Source: Neolecta irregularis DAH-3
Lineage: Eukaryota > Ascomycota > Neolectomycetes > Neolectales > Neolectaceae
Direction of reading: 5' to 3'
NCBI GenBank assembly: GCA_001929475.1
Contig: LXFE01002252.1
Span: forward strand, 1 to 61,905
DNA length: 61,905 nt
The position numbers were made by a program, and so were the translations under genes. The notes under the pieces are model-generated. The model searched no databases and was not told the origin of the DNA. It worked only from the letters and a program-made list of their open reading frames with translations. Shown piece by piece: positions 34,374 to 47,960 of this stretch. Each line of letters opens with the position of its first letter. The stretch's first letter is position 1.

Positions 34374-36297
34374 ATGTCCGACACTAACGTCCGTCTGATT
34401 CCGGAACATCGAAAAAATGCTTTCAAGAACAAAAGCGTCTTTAAAGCGGAAGAGCTCCGCAGGCGACGCGAAGAGCAGCAAGTAGAAATTCGAAAGGCCA
34501 AACGAGAAGAAAGCATCGCAAAAAGGAGAAACCTCACAGGCATATCTGGAACGGTCACTGATAGCGAAGATGAATCTGGTATCGTTGGTCAGGATGTTGA
34601 GGTACGTACACGTTTTCCCTTTTATGCATCAGAGAAATCGATTTCTGGAGGCACTCTCAGATATCAGGATCGTTCAAGACAGGCTCTTGAGTTCAAAATT
34701 GAGGATGCTTTGATAATTAAAGGGATTCATTTCATGTGACAATATCACATCAATCTTCTTCAACGTCTCCTACCCGTACATCTCTATGCTATTGACTTTG
34801 CGAATTTTGTTGAGGATATCATTTGACAAGATAGAGCGAGGAACTTCCTGTCATGATTCAAGGTGTCTTTTCAGAGAATGTCGAAGAACAAGTCCCCGCT
34901 ACCACAAAATTCCGAAAGCTTCTTTCGAAAGAAAGAAATCCTCCCATTGAGAAAGTTATCGAGTGCGGTGTAGTCAATCGATTTGTTCAATTCCTCCGCT
35001 CTTCGCATGCCCTTTTGCAGTTTGAAGCCGCATGGGCCTTGACAAATATCGCGAGTGGAAGTTCCAGTCAGACTCAAGTAGTCATTGAATCCGGCGCTGT
35101 GCCTATCTTTGTCGAACTACTCAGTAGCCCCGAGGCCGATGTTCGTGAACAGGTGCGCTATATTTCTACAGTATGGTCTGATTGTATAGGCAGTATGGGC
35201 TCTTGGTAACATTGCTGGTGATAGTCCAAACTGCAGAGATTACGTTCTTCGTTCAGGCGCTCTCAGACCCCTTCTTGCTCTTTTACAAGATTCGCGCAAG
35301 ATGTCAATGCTAAGAAATGCTACGTGGACTTTGTCCAACTTTTGTCGCGGGAAAAACCCTCAACCGGACTGGGCTACCGTAGATTTTCTCTTTTGTTCGT
35401 TGATCTGACTTTTTTTAGATTGCCCCCGCTCTTCCAGTACTAGCTAAATTGCTTTACTCACTCGACGATGAAGTTCTGATTGATGCTTGTTGGGCTATCT
35501 CCTATCTTTCTGATGGGTCGAACGAAAAAATCCAAGCCGTTATTGAATCAAGCGTTCCTCGCCGACTTACCGAACTCCTCATGCACCAATCCACATCCGT
35601 ACAGACGCCTGCTCTTCGTTCTGTTGGCAATATAGTCACTGGGGACGACCTGCAAACTCAGGTCATTCTCAACTGTGGAGCTCTTCCAGCCCTTCTCTCT
35701 CTTCTTACTTCACAAAAGGACGGTATTCGGAAAGAAGCCTGCTGGACCATATCTAACGTTACCGCTGGAAACTCGGCCCAGATTCAAGCTGTCATTGATG
35801 CCAACATCATTCCACCTCTGATCAACCTTTTGCAAAACGCCGATTTTAAGACCAAGAAGGAAGCCTGTTGGGCAATTTCCAATGCCACATCAGGAGGTCT
35901 CGCAAAACCCGATCAGATCCGTTATCTTGTTGCGCAAGGATGCATCAAACCCCTTTGTGATCTTCTTGGTTGCATGGATAACAAGATTATCCAAGTCAGT
36001 CTTGACGGTCTCGAAAATATTCTCAAAGTCGGGGACATCGATCGAGAAGCCAACGGTGGTATCAATAGATTCGCTTTGTTCATCGAAGAAGCTGGTGGCA
36101 TGGAGAAAATCCACAACTGCCAGAACAACGCCAATCAAGATATCTATATGAAGGCATATAAACTTATCGAAACTTATTTCGGAGACGACGACGGCGAGGA
36201 GGAAACTGGTTTGGCGCCGCAAGCCGTTGATGGACAATTTGCTTTTGGAGGGCAACAACCACAGGGAGGTTTCAACTTTGCAAATGGAGGAATGTAA
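34374..36297 (+). CDS. SRP1: Importin subunit alpha
   Basis: The nuclear import adaptor that binds classical NLS cargo through armadillo repeats and importin beta through its IBB domain. The N-terminal IBB has basic clusters [14 protein letters not shown] and [20 protein letters not shown]. Arm repeats follow, each with the WxxxN pattern (for example [72 protein letters not shown]). The tail is acidic then Gly/Gln-rich ([17 protein letters not shown]). The first intron is unusually long at 233 nt (34602-34834) and separates the IBB from [13 protein letters not shown]. Later introns, near 35152 and 35382, are short again. Confidence 0.96.
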
Positions 36298-36913
36298 AGG
36301 GGCGGCGGTTTTTCTTTTGTTTCCGTCTTTTATCTCTCATCTTTGATCCGAGAATTCATTTTCAAGCCCCCTTTGTTGTCTGGCATGTAGCATAACTCAC
36401 AATCATGTAACGTCTTCTCCGTTGTTTTCTCCCTTTCTCTTTAGTCTCATATTTCATCCAGCAGATCGCAATGTCTTATATAGCTCGTATGATCTAATAT
36501 CTGACCTTCTTGCTACGGATTGAAGCATTGCGTTTTGTCATGGCCTCTCAGCCGTATGTCTCTGAATCACTCCAATTCATCAAGATATAGTCAATCAAAC
36601 TCTGATTTGACTACATCATGATTCTACAAACAACGATCCATACAAATACATTGGACTATGAAGTGAACCAGCATTGAATTAGTAAATGCAAAAAACACTT
36701 CATAACGCAACGGTGTCAGGCTTCTATGGGAGAGAATTTAAGACATGAAACAAAATGTGTCAAGTAACAGTTGGAGCGTTATTTGGAACAAGTAGTTATT
36801 GTATTTTTGCTTTCTTCTGTATAAATACGTGTATATCTGCCACTGACACAACGTGAGATATAATATATGTATGTTGAGCACATCCCACGTTACCTCTTCC
36901 CCACCACAATCCA

Positions 36914-37732
36914 ATGAAATTGTTTCTATTCTCCCTTGCCCTATTATGCCTCAAGGCGTTTGCTGAGGAAACCTCAGGGCCAGCAGAGCCTGTGGACAGC
37001 GCTCAATCTTCCTCCAAGCAAGTCGAGATTGCCGTGTCTGCTTCGTTTCCTGATGCACCTTTGGCCGCTTCCTTGGAAAACAGTCAAAAGAATCGCGTTA
37101 TAATTACTGTTGTGAACAATGAGCCCCAAATTCCCATTGTAGTTGATAAAATTGGTGGATATCTCTGGGAACCTCTCAATGCTGCAAAAATCCATACTGT
37201 AGGTTACTTATCCTCGCCCCATGTTGAGCAGTGTTAGTTACTTGGAGTCAAGACTACGACCGAAATCGGGCCGAGAGAGAGTAAGGAATTCTCATACGAA
37301 TTCAATGTCGACACTCGACCTGGGAAGGTTGGACTGAACCTTGCCATTGTTTTCAAGAGGGAAGACCAAGTGCTCCAGAAAAATGCCTACAACTCGACCA
37401 TTCCCCTCAATGAGCCGCCTGCTTCGATTTTCGACCCTCAGATGTATACTCCCACCCATTTGCAAGTTGACACTTTAAGGCTTTTCCTCTATCTCTTCAT
37501 TGCCACAATAGTTTCAGGCTTAGGGTATTACGCTTACTCTACTCTTTACGGATCATTATTTCCGGATTCAAAGAGGAAGAGACCGAAGAAAACAGGTGCT
37601 GTGTTAAAACAAAAAGATCCGAATGTTCTGGACGAGGATTGGTTGCCTGTTGAAAAGAGTCCTAGTTTAAAGAGGCGGGACATATCAAGAGGGAAAATCT
37701 TGAAAGGCAAGAACGAGACTAAAAGCGAATAG
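36914..37732 (+). CDS. IRC22: Translocon-associated protein alpha homologue (Irc22)
   Basis: An ER membrane protein of the TRAP-alpha/SSR1 family. It has a signal peptide (MKLFLFSLALLCLKAFAEE), a lumenal beta-domain (NRVIITVVNNEP, GPRESKEFSYEFNVDTRPG, GLNLAIVFK), one transmembrane helix (LFLYLFIATIVSGLGYYAY) and a basic cytosolic tail. One 38-nt intron follows AKIHT. The domain order matches TRAP alpha and the yeast homologue Irc22. A TATAAATA lies about 90 bp upstream. Confidence 0.88.
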
Positions 37733-37907
37733 GAGTTATATTTATTCAGTGGAGTGTCAATGTATAGGCGGAATATCAAAAGACCTGAAAAGTAAATCGA
37801 CCCTCACTTCCTTTCCCTTTTCTTGATTAAGCTGAATGATCATAATATCGCATGACAAGACGATTTCCGTTCATTGATCAACCAGCACCCGCCAGTCTAC
37901 CCTTCCC

Positions 37908-38096
37908 TTACGCTACACCTTTACGAAATTTCCCCCACTCCTTGGGAGCTCCAGCAGCTCCTGCGCCGCCGCCTGATGTCTTCTGAAATGGCATCGTTGT
38001 ATCACTGTTAGAGGCGCCTTGTTCCCAAGAAATCATGGTTGGAGCCACACCATCTACACCTGCAGTTCTGGTCAACGACGTGGTTCCGCAGACCAC
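37908..38096 (-). CDS. Short open frame, doubtful
   Basis: A 62-codon frame (ends KEWGKFRKGVA) between two convergent genes. It has no recognised domain; the sequence is Gly/Ala/Thr-rich. It may be a real small protein or chance. Only its complete, ATG-started frame in a spacer supports it. Confidence 0.2.
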   Translation of the reverse strand: MVCGTTSLTRTAGVDGVAPTMISWEQGASNSDTTMPFQKTSGGGAGAAGAPKEWGKFRKGVA

Positions 38097-38299
38097 CAGC
38101 TAGTCAGAGTGCTTTTTTGTTGTAAATTTTTCATATCTATAGGTAGCCTATTAGATTGAAAAATTGTCATTTCTACCATGAAATGATGAAGTAGTATAAC
38201 ATTTATAACGCAGTAATATACAAATAGAAAAATAGGGGTAGCAATGTATCTGTGAATACATGATATGATCTCTCATGTAATAATCCTGCCAAACTTCCA

Positions 38300-39531
38300 T
38301 TACATGACCTTAACCTTCTTATCCGGAAGCATATCTTCCCCTTTTCTAGGCCTCTCTCGTAAAGGCCTGACATAACTTTGACATCTCCACCAAGGGATCT
38401 TCAAATATCCCATTTCATCTTTTTCTTCTTCGTCCCATACTTCACTGTCTTTTAGAACCTCGTCGATGCGCTGCGAAAGGATGTCAATGATTCCATAGTA
38501 CAAAGATATTTCTCGTCCCGGGGTTTTCCCTAGTCGGTTTCGGAGATCAATGTTCATAGTTTGAGAGAAAGCTGGTCGGAGGAGATGAAATAGATGAGCT
38601 TTAATGCCAGACATGCTCCCCGGGTCATCAAGTTCAGTTAGTATATCAAGATATGCTCTTGCCATAGAATCAACACGAGGATACCGATCTTCTTTCCTCT
38701 CACTCGAGACAAAAATCGCAGGGTTTGAAAGATTTGCTTCAGCAGACATTACGCCATCAGCTTGCGTTTTCTTGAGACATTCCTGCACATCTTCGGAATG
38801 CAGAATATTCCCATTCGCAAAAACAACGACATGCTCACCTAATCGTTCCTTGAGAAACCGAATAATTTCCCAATCGGCAATGCCACAAAACTGGCCCTTT
38901 TGTTCTCTCGTGCGACCATGAACGCTTAGAAATGCTGCTCCCGCGTCTAATATCATTTTGGCATATTGTAATGTCTTTTCTCTATCCGGGAAGACTCGAA
39001 TCTTTGTCGTAACGGGAATGAGCAAATTTTTATGCGCAGTGGATATTAAGGTCGATATCAATTCCCAGTCGTCTTGTAAAAAAGATCCATACCGACCCTT
39101 CCTCGCAATTCCCTGTGGGCAGCCGAGATTTAAATCAACTGCATCACAATCGCCCTCCACGATTTTGGCAGCGGCAAGAAAGTCTTTTGGATCGTTGGCG
39201 CAAAACTGAGTTTCTTTTAGTGGCTGGTTTGTTCAAAAAAAGATACCTGGACTATCAATGGTCGGTCATGTTGGTTCGTACTCCAGACTTCCCGACGATA
39301 TTTTTCTCCCGGCTTCCCTTCCTGGCTGAATAAGCGCGCATGGAACATAGGCGTAAAGCACATTTCCCCTCCATGGCGTCTCGATAGAACCCTCCAAGCC
39401 TAGTCTATCAGCCGTGGCAAGGACGCAAGTAAAACGAGTTCAGATTGATCGACCATCGGTGCAACGATCTTTTTTGGACAGCCTAGCCTTTCGTAAAATT
39501 CCCGGCCGGTGAGCTTTGTAGCTGGAGACAT
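38300..39531 (-). CDS. DUS1: tRNA-dihydrouridine synthase Dus1
   Basis: An FMN enzyme that reduces uridines 16 and 17 in the tRNA D-loop. Three exons with a 36-nt intron and a 41-nt intron give MSPATKLTGREFYERLGCP, KKIVAPMVDQSELAWRVLSR, HGGEMCFTPMFHARLF, FCANDPKDFLAAAKI, the catalytic Cys in DAVDLNLGCPQGIARKG, then TTKIRVFPDREKTLQYAK, LSVHGRTREQKGQFCG and VVFANGNILHSEDV. The C-terminal extension ends DKKVKVM. All main Dus1 blocks are present and in order, so the assignment is strong. Confidence 0.94.
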
Positions 39532-40403
39532 CTTCAGGAGAAAACAAAAGAGTGGTGCAGTATATCGGACTTTCGCTTCTAGATTATGGTGGAGATCTTG
39601 GGAATAAACTTGCGACGAGCACTTGATGGTAAGTTCTGAACTCCATGGTCAAAACACTATTTCACAATTTCTGTCTCTTCCTGCGCTCCGATTTCAGCGA
39701 TTTTGGATTCGTTGGAAAGCCCTCGTCGAGGCGCATTTGCCATGTTACTTGCGACAGGCTGATGACTAACTGACACAGTCTCTGCCACAGCCAGGATTTG
39801 TTGAGATTGTTATCCTATGACCAGGAAAGCATCATTCGTGTCAAAGTCGGGGAAAAATGGAATAAGCACTCGCACCTCGTTTCATATATTTATTTGTAGC
39901 GGAGATATGCTAATTTCCGGTCTACAGTCGAATTATTCGATCTGCTAGCTCACGAATTGATTTTATTTTTATTCAGGGAAAGGGGAAAGTGGCCTTGGCC
40001 GGCGGGTCGTTCAAAGACGTCTAGTCGAGATAAGGCATCGTTGCAGCAAGCAAATTTCCTGTTGTATGTGATTGGTTCGTAGATAGATCCGGAAAAACTG
40101 CGTATACTATATCGAGGAATATATCCTGTCAAGACAATCTGGCCGACCTTTTTTCCGGGGAAGAGTGACGTTGCATGCCATGCCACTCTCTGAGCATGTT
40201 GATCTCAGACGAATGGCTTTATTATAACCGTGGTGTTAATTTCCACTAATGCAATTGGACAGGGGTCTATGGAACTGGGTTTTGTTTAGCATCGAAGATA
40301 ACTGGTGAATGAACTTTGCCAACCGCGCAGTTAATTTAGACCACTGCACTTACCCCGCTCTCTACAAAACCTTGCTTCGCCACCCAAACGCGCCTCTTTC
40401 AAT
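39532..40403. other. Divergent intergenic region
   Basis: Upstream of DUS1 (minus) and the UPRTase gene (plus). A possible tiny spliced frame begins at 39582 (see findings). A 78-codon minus-strand frame at 39950-40186 has no features I trust. No other gene was seen. Confidence 0.4.
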
Positions 40404-41225
40404 ATGGCTCAGCTACAACTTCCATCAAACGTAAGGCTCAGCTCTCATCCTCTGCTACAATCAAAACTTTCCGCACTGAGAGACTCCAAAACCACGAGCG
40501 AACTCACACGTCTTTTGACAAGTCAGATTTCTACGCTGTTGGCTGTCGAGGCCACAAAGGATAACTTGTCTGCCAGACGAGATGGAATGGTAGCCTCGCT
40601 TTAGGTGTTTATTGATCAGCCGTTCTAGGCGGAAAGTCATTTGGGGGAACCCTACAACACTTTATCAATCGCACCAGCTCGATTGGCAGTTATGCCTGTT
40701 CTACGGGCTGGACTAGGAATGACTGATGGTACATCTATTCTCCTCTGTCCGTTGCCAATCTTGGAGCTTTCATGAATCTTCTCCCTGTGGAGACAACAGT
40801 GCACCATATTGGCCTCTTTCGAGAGAGGGTTTCATTACAACCAGTCGAATATTACAACAAACTACCTCAATCAGATGGCATGACGAAAATGATGGACATT
40901 GTGTTTGTTCTTGATCCTGTTATAGCTACTGGTGGAACGGCTGGCGCTACTATTCAAATCCTCAAGTTTGTTGCTTGGACCATGAGACATACTGATTTCC
41001 AGGGAATGGGGAGTTGGAAAGATTGTTTTTTGTTCTATCCTGGCTAGCGCGGATGGCATTCAAAGAGCTGCAAATGAGTGGCCCGAAGGGACCGAATTCT
41101 TCTTGGGGGGAGTTGATGCAGATTTGAACTTCAAGGGATATATCATTCCCGGGTATGCCACTCTTATTGAACTTTTTAATTCCGACAGGGTTGGCGACCT
41201 TGGAGATCGTCTGAACAATACTTAA
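40404..41225 (+). CDS. FUR1: Uracil phosphoribosyltransferase
   Basis: A cytosolic pyrimidine-salvage enzyme converting uracil and PRPP to UMP. Exons joined by a 39-nt intron after RRDGM and others near 40730, 40965 and 41155 give LPSNVRLSSHPLLQSKLSAL, RLAVMPVLRAGLGMTDAF, LLPVETTVHHIGLFRE, SLQPVEYYNKLP and the PRPP loop VFVLDPVIATGGTAGATI. Then come ILASADGIQRAANEWP, VDADLNFKGYIIPGVGDLGD and the end RLNNT. The ordered UPRT blocks and the short final exon are typical of fungal Fur1-like enzymes. Confidence 0.92.
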
Positions 41226-41673
41226 CAGTAGCCGCAATTCCTCCTTGAACATGTGATAATCATTGGCAGATATTCCCAAATGTACATTTGACGAATAGGT
41301 AAACGTTATAGATAAACTTGTTTTCGCTCATTAAACTGAGCGTTGTAAAATCACCAAGCGTGGCCACGAGCGCATAGGACATGTGACAATGTTATCGGTA
41401 CCAAGACAATGTCCCAAGCCCCTTTTATGGCATGATATTTCTTGAACCTCTTCCAACACCTTGTTTGAGGCAGGGAAACTGCTTAAAACCATCAGCCAAG
41501 GTCAGATGAACTGTTATCGGCCCTTCAGATGTTTGCGAGTTATCGAGTCTCTCGAAACGTAGTCTTTCAGGAAAGGCATATAACCTACGGAGAATGAATA
41601 AATCTGAAATTGTTTACTGGGGCAAGATATCAACCACATTCCCAAAAACTTTACAACTGCCGTCTCCCAAATA

Positions 41674-43653
41674 CTATGACAAAGGTTTTGAATCAACAGC
41701 TTCCTGAATCCTATCAAGGACGGCGATCATTAATTCCGCGTTTGTTTTAAGCTCCTATGTGATGAAACGAATAACCATCACAGTGAAATATACCTCGTCC
41801 GATGCCTCGACCTTCATCCACGCTTGCAGGCGTTCCCGTAAAGGCCCTGTCCACTTCTCGTGGACTTCTAAAGTAATCTCTTCATCCTTTGTTACATCCT
41901 CGTAATTCCTCAAAAGCAAAAACAGCCATAAATTCAAACTCGCCATTAGGACGGAGTAATCGTTCTTCAGCTCATCTATGTCTTGAGGAACTTTCATTAG
42001 TTCTTTTTCAATGCCGTAGACATAGAGCGGCGAGACTTCATACTGGATAATTTCGTCTTTGAGTAGAGGTATTGTAAATGCCTTCACAGCATCAATAGGG
42101 CAGTGAAGGATGGTGTCGCGAATATAGCTTAACCGAAAATCATGAGTATGCCGCTGTAGCAGAGACTTGATCAGACGGGAGAGAATGATGCGATGTTGAG
42201 GATTTGGTATAGTTGCTGAGAGAGCCAACAGAGGCTTGAAAGTTAACCTTAAATATCTTATCAAGTGAAGTTCATACATGTATATACTTTGCAAATTCAA
42301 CTTCGTTGATCGAAGATAAATCTTGAATGTACTCTGTTAGGTGTAAACCCAAAGTAATGATAGCCTCAATAACTGTGTCGAAGGTTGTAGGCAAGAAACG
42401 ATGGGCAATGTCCATATGATGTTTAAATAACACGAGAGGATCGATTAGAGCTGGTCTAAACCGGTATACATGCGCTCCAAGAAGGATGAGACATCCTTTC
42501 GGTGATAGCTCGATGTCTTCTTCTGATGAGGGTGGGCTAGCGTCCTCACTTGCTTCATCTTCGTCGTCTTGGGCTGAATATTAGTGTATTCAAATGACTA
42601 CCATTTGTACGAGGAACTTCAAAATCTGCACAAGTCCAGAACCTATCGATGTCAAGTCGCGAGAGCTCTGCTAGATTCTATACGATCAAAAAGGTGCGCC
42701 GCGTACAATACATGCCAATAATTTATCCATTATGGCTTGCCTCGCAGCATTCATATTCTGCGATTTCTGACCGCACATCAGGAACTTTTCATTCTTTTCC
42801 CTAAAGATTTCTTCTGCCCATGGAAGAGAGTCAGTTCGCATATAGACATCGGCAAGATATGTGATAAATGAGTGTAATATCTTCCGTTGAACCCTCTGAT
42901 CTTCATCATCCTGCACTATTCCAGCCAATGGTTTAATGGAAGTTTCGAGAAAGTCGACAAGAACCGAAACCACATCCAAGGAATTCGAATCACTTTGGGT
43001 AAAGGCAGAAAGCAAGCAGATTGCATAAGCAGACAAAAAGCGAGATGGAAACCGTGCAATGATCTTATCGTAAGCTGCAAGATCAACAAATGCACCATTG
43101 CAAGAATGTTACAGCGTCTGAGTAACTTGGAAAGATGAACAAACTGCAATATGGTCTTTTCCAGGTCTCTTGGTGCTACGCAACGGTCACTACCAGTCGT
43201 ACCTTCCGATTCCCACTCAATGCAACCGATTGCCTCGATACATTTCAACTGAACTTCCTTGGCATTCCCGTTCTCGGCAAATAACATCAAAAGACGATCT
43301 GCTTCTTCGATGGTAGCCTTGTTGCGCAAATATGGTGATACTAGACCGACCAAGTCCCAGGCGATATGCTTAGTGAGTTCATGCTGCCATCAGTTTATGT
43401 TGCAAAATTCAGCCAGCGATACGTTTTGGTCAAGTACTTCGTAAAGGCACAATAGCAATTCTTTTGACTCGGTTTCAGTAAAAAGATCCGGATCGCATAA
43501 ATGTAAATCGAGAACAGTTGAATAAGAAATATAGTCATCAGAAGTGGGGTTCTATTCTACTTAGTCTGTGTTCTTTGTGCTAGTGAATACGATTCCTAAA
43601 ATATTCACAGCATTCTTGATCGCATTTTTCGCGTCGTTAAAACGTTTCAGCAT
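41674..43653 (-). CDS. YAP-binding/ALF4/glomulin-family protein
   Basis: An alpha-helical repeat protein of the Ybp1/Ybp2/glomulin family. In yeast, Ybp1 helps oxidative activation of Yap1 and Ybp2 also links to kinetochores. Exons give MLKRFNDAKNAIKNAVN, ELLLCLYEVLDQNVSLAEF, HELTKHIAWDLVGLVSPYL, EADRLLMLFAENGNAKEVQL, RYLRLTFKPLLALSATIP and LIKSLLQRHTHDF. A final exon after a 39-nt intron reads LIAVLDRIQEA-like sequence (LMIAVLDRIQEAVDSKPLS) and ends at 41674. The family call is good, but whether it is a Ybp1- or Ybp2-type protein is not decidable here. Confidence 0.82.
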
Positions 43654-44053
43654 AACTGCGGTGGTGATTACGTTGGTACGGAGATTGAAGCAGGAAGAGA
43701 AATTAGGGTTTGCTGCAATCTTCCGGGGCGTCCCGATAAGCGCGAAGCAAGCATTTCCTTTGAAGCAAGTGGTTAATTCAAATGAATCGCACGTACAATT
43801 TCGCTTAAACGCGCGAATTCTATATCGATAGCTAGTAGGGGACAACTCCAAGACTGAGCTACCACAGCATATAATTCTATGGGAACGCATGCAAGCTCAT
43901 CCAGGTCTGAATTGCTTTCTTATATCTCTTAAAAAAGAAAAATATCAATTGGATTTTTCATGCATTCTGTGATGTATGTATGGAGATTTGAGCGACCTCC
44001 AAGTATTAAGCATACCAAACGAATCGACGCCCAGTCCAAAAGTAGCCATCGTA

Positions 44054-47000
44054 ATGCCCCAAAAGAAGAATTCTGCACGAATACAGGAGTCGCCGAAATC
44101 ATCACCTTCCCGAAGACGAAGCGGCAGAATTAAAAAAGCTGTGGAGGAGTTTGACCCAACACCCTCCTCGGTACGGAAACGCAAGCGACCAAGAAGCGAA
44201 GACTCTGAAGAACTTGAATCCCAGGGTGACCGTGAACCTGGAGGTAAGGAAGTGCATTTGGAAGACGATGAGCAGGATGAGGATGATGAAAAGGACAGAA
44301 TGAGTGATTACGGGCAGTCCAACAAGGCTTCTAAGAAAGTTCAAGTATCAAGAAAAGCCAACCCCGGCAAGCCTAGAGGCCGCAAGGCAGCTAAATCGAA
44401 AAAATCTTCAAATATTGATGAAGAAGACGAGGATTCGATAAAAAGTAATCTATTTGGTACGGTTTAACTCAAACGTAAGTATTAATTCTATAAAAGAGGC
44501 CATAAAAGATCCAGATGCTGCTATCGAAAGTGTGGTTGCGGATTGGCTAGATGATTATCAAAATGATCCGCAAGCCTCACTCAAGGAATTCGTTAATTTC
44601 GTGTTAAAAACTGCGGGCAGCACGAATGGGGTGACCAATTTTGATATTGAAGACGAAGAGACCATTCCCGAGACACTCAATCAAATTCAGCACCGTATGG
44701 AGGAAAAGGTATGAGTCATAAGAAAGCCAGGCTTCTAATCAACCCAGAATTTGGGCACAGAGTATCCTCTCGTTTCCAAAAAAGTGGATCTCAAGAATTT
44801 TCGTAGAGCATTGTGTGAATTTATCAAACGATTCGTAAATGCAGCTGCTGATCGCGATTTTCTATATGACGGAGTACTCATTGAATCAATTGATATCTGG
44901 ATATCGCCATTATCATCTAGCACCTACCGACCCTTTCGGTCTACCTCTACGATAATCGCTCTACATATTGTCACGTGCCTATGTGATGTCTACATTAAAG
45001 TTGAAAAGGAGCACGCGATGGCGATGAGACAATTAGAAGCAGAGACTAAAAAATCCAGATTACATTCTACCAAAAGAAAAGCTATTGATGAAAAAATAGA
45101 GAGCTGTTCAAATAAAGAGGAAACCATTAAGATTACCATCACCAATTTCTTTGATAGGTATAAAAGGTAACGAGGACTTTACTAATTTCGTGAAAAGCGT
45201 TTTCATTCATCGATACCGAGATGTCGATGCGAAAATCCGAATGGAATGTGTCCACGAACTTGGAAGTTGGATGCTTAAACTTCCCTCGATATTCTTTGAA
45301 AGCTCATACCTACGATATCTAGGCTGGGTACTCTCCGATACTGTATTAATTTTCTTTGTTACCATGGTTTATAATAATAGCATGCACCAGCTCGTCATGA
45401 AGTTATTCGAACCTTGACAAAATTATACGAAGATGACAGTTGCACTATTTCCATACGGCATTTCACTGAAAAGTTCAAAACGCGATTGTTTGAGATGGCT
45501 GCAAAAGACGCTGATCTCTCGGTTCGGACGGCCAGTACATCGCTGTTGAATCAAATCCGTCTACGAGGATTCTTTGAGCAAGAAGAAATCCAAGATATCT
45601 GCAAATTGCTATTTGATTCCGAGAGACGAGTTCGCCATGCCCTAGGACCTTTTATTGCTGGTATCGTGGAAGAGGAGTATACCGAGACAATTCAAGAGAT
45701 GGGAGTTGACGTAGAGACGTTTGAAAAGCATTTGGAAACTGAAGAAGTCCAAGTTTCATGGATCAGATTGAAATGTCTCGTTGACATACTTATCAAATAC
45801 AATGCAGTTAGTCAGGAGAAAGACAACGTGGACACGTCGTATTCCAGGATTTACATTGCGGCCTTGAGTCTTTGTGAAGCCATCGCTACGCTTGAAGTAA
45901 AAGGGCCTCACTACTATAAAACTTATCGTTAGGATTGGGAGGCAGTGGCAGCTTATTTATTATACGATTCGTCGATTCCAGAGGACGATATCGACGATTC
46001 ATTGGGTACTAGAGTGAAAAAGGCAATTCAGTTGAACAAAGACGAAGAACAAGTTCTTTTGAGGATTTTTAATGCTTGCGTATTTACCGCTATACAAACA
46101 CCAGAACAATTTACTAAACGTACCACTCGAAAAAAGAAAAAGGTTTGTCTTTCCGTATCAGGTTTCTGAGAATCAAAGCCCAGACTGGATGTTTCATCAG
46201 ACTCGCAAGAGGCAATATCTCGATCACTGGTATCCCTGATTCCTAAGCTGTTGCAAAAGTTCTCATCCATACCGTCGACCGCAGCCGACGTGTTACGGCT
46301 CGAACAATTGATGAAGCTAGATATTTATCAGCAACTACGACAAACCCCCGCTTATGAACAGTTGTTGGAAGATATCGGGAAGCAAATGATGAAACACACA
46401 GATTCAGAGGTTCTTACAGAGGCTGCGGGTGCTTTGCTTTATGCCCAAAGTTTTGAGAGTCTACAAAGTTCGACTATTGCCAAAGTCGGGGAAATTCAAG
46501 ATGAAGCTGTTGAGGAGCTGCTGCTGGTTGCAGAGGGCAGGGTATGCTGTAAATGTGCCCAAATTTAGTCTAATTTGAGTAGAGATTGGCTAAAGATTCT
46601 CTTGATCCTCAAACCCAGCAAGAATTAACGATTCGGGTTTTAAGAATCGAGTGTCTGGCAAGTGTGACAGATCCTATCTCTGCGCTTGAGAGTTCTCACG
46701 CTAAATTCAACGGGAACGGGATTGGCGTTATCTGTGATTTGATCGAGAGGGGAAGATTCAACTCCGATGAAGACGAAGCGCCTGTACAAAGGCTATTCAT
46801 GGAATCTTATTAATGGGTAGATTATAGTTCATGCTATTAAAGCTTTCCGATGGTATTTCCTATGGAAGCTGCAGAGACTCGTAACAACTCCACAAGATTT
46901 TGATATTCGGAAAATCGAGGAAATGCAATCGCGGAGAGATAGCGTTGTTGAATGTCTTGTTGGAAACATTGTCGAGTGTACAAGGAAAGATGTCGTCTTT

Positions 47001-47557
47001 GAGGTACGTTGCCATGTTTTTTCAATAGGACAACTCAAAGTATAGTCAACATTGCTTCTTGTTGATCTTTACACCATGTTTTCAAGTCTCAAAAGTTTAG
47101 ACAACGACAATCTGAAAAATTTTGATTTCAAGATATCATCGGAGAAAAGTAAACTGATTCTGAATCTTTTGAGGGAAGAAATGCGGGAATGTGCAAAGCT
47201 TTCCGGGCAGGAACTTGATCTCGAGGTAGCTTCTATTTCCCAAGATTCTGATAACCTTCACGATGAGAATAGTAGCAAAGGTATTACTCTCTCAACGGGA
47301 AAATGTATTAATTTTGAGAATCAGCAAAGCAGCAGCTCAAAATCGACACCGAGAAACGTTTGTCTGAAATCACTGGAAAAATCGTACTTGCTATTCTCTC
47401 AGGATCGTTCCACAATGTATTTCAAGAGCAGCTTGTTGCCCAGAAAGGAAAACTTGGCCCTAGTTACGATAGGATTATTAGTGAACTCGAACAACCGAGG
47501 GTCACCCTGGGAAAGAGGGGTACAAAGGGAAATCTTGAAGAGGCAGTTGCCATATAA
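44054..47557 (+). CDS. SCC3: Cohesin subunit Scc3/STAG
   Basis: The HEAT-repeat cohesin subunit that binds Scc1 and DNA and supports sister-chromatid cohesion. The N-terminal 140 aa are basic and acidic, with SPSRRRSGRIKKAV and an Asp/Glu stretch. The STAG domain follows: SINSIKEAIKDPDAAIESVV, DWLDDYQNDPQASLKEFVNF. The stromalin-conservative region includes FVKSVFIHRYRDVDAKIRME and LRYLGWVLSD. C-terminal HEAT-type helices end at EEAVAI. At least eight short introns are needed, for example the one after ENSSK (38 nt, near 47280). An upstream in-frame ATG near 43977 would add about 26 residues; I prefer 44054. Confidence 0.88.
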
Positions 47558-47960
47558 TGATGAACAATTATGATGATGAGATTCTTGGTAACTCTTTTGA
47601 CTCGAATTTAGTTGGTGTTTGGCATTTGCTGTATGTATAAGTTTTGTCCTTGCGAGATCTTAATAATTAACTTGTTAATAAAAGTCAAGATAGGGTAGTT
47701 GATGTTTCTCTGATTTGCTAGCTCTGCCTGTTTTGAATTTGAACTAGGAGTGATTACCAGGTCTAGGTCGATAAAAACGTCCGTAGACTATCTGAGCAAT
47801 GGTTACTTGAGTAGATATAATTTAGATGTTTTGGAACAATTGAGATACAAATGTCTATAACATTTCATACCGAGAATTCACATAAGCCGAGGGGCCAATT
47901 AAAAAGGCGGTATAGTTGGATGCAACAAGAAATTTGTTCTGCTTGTAATTGTAATCCAAG

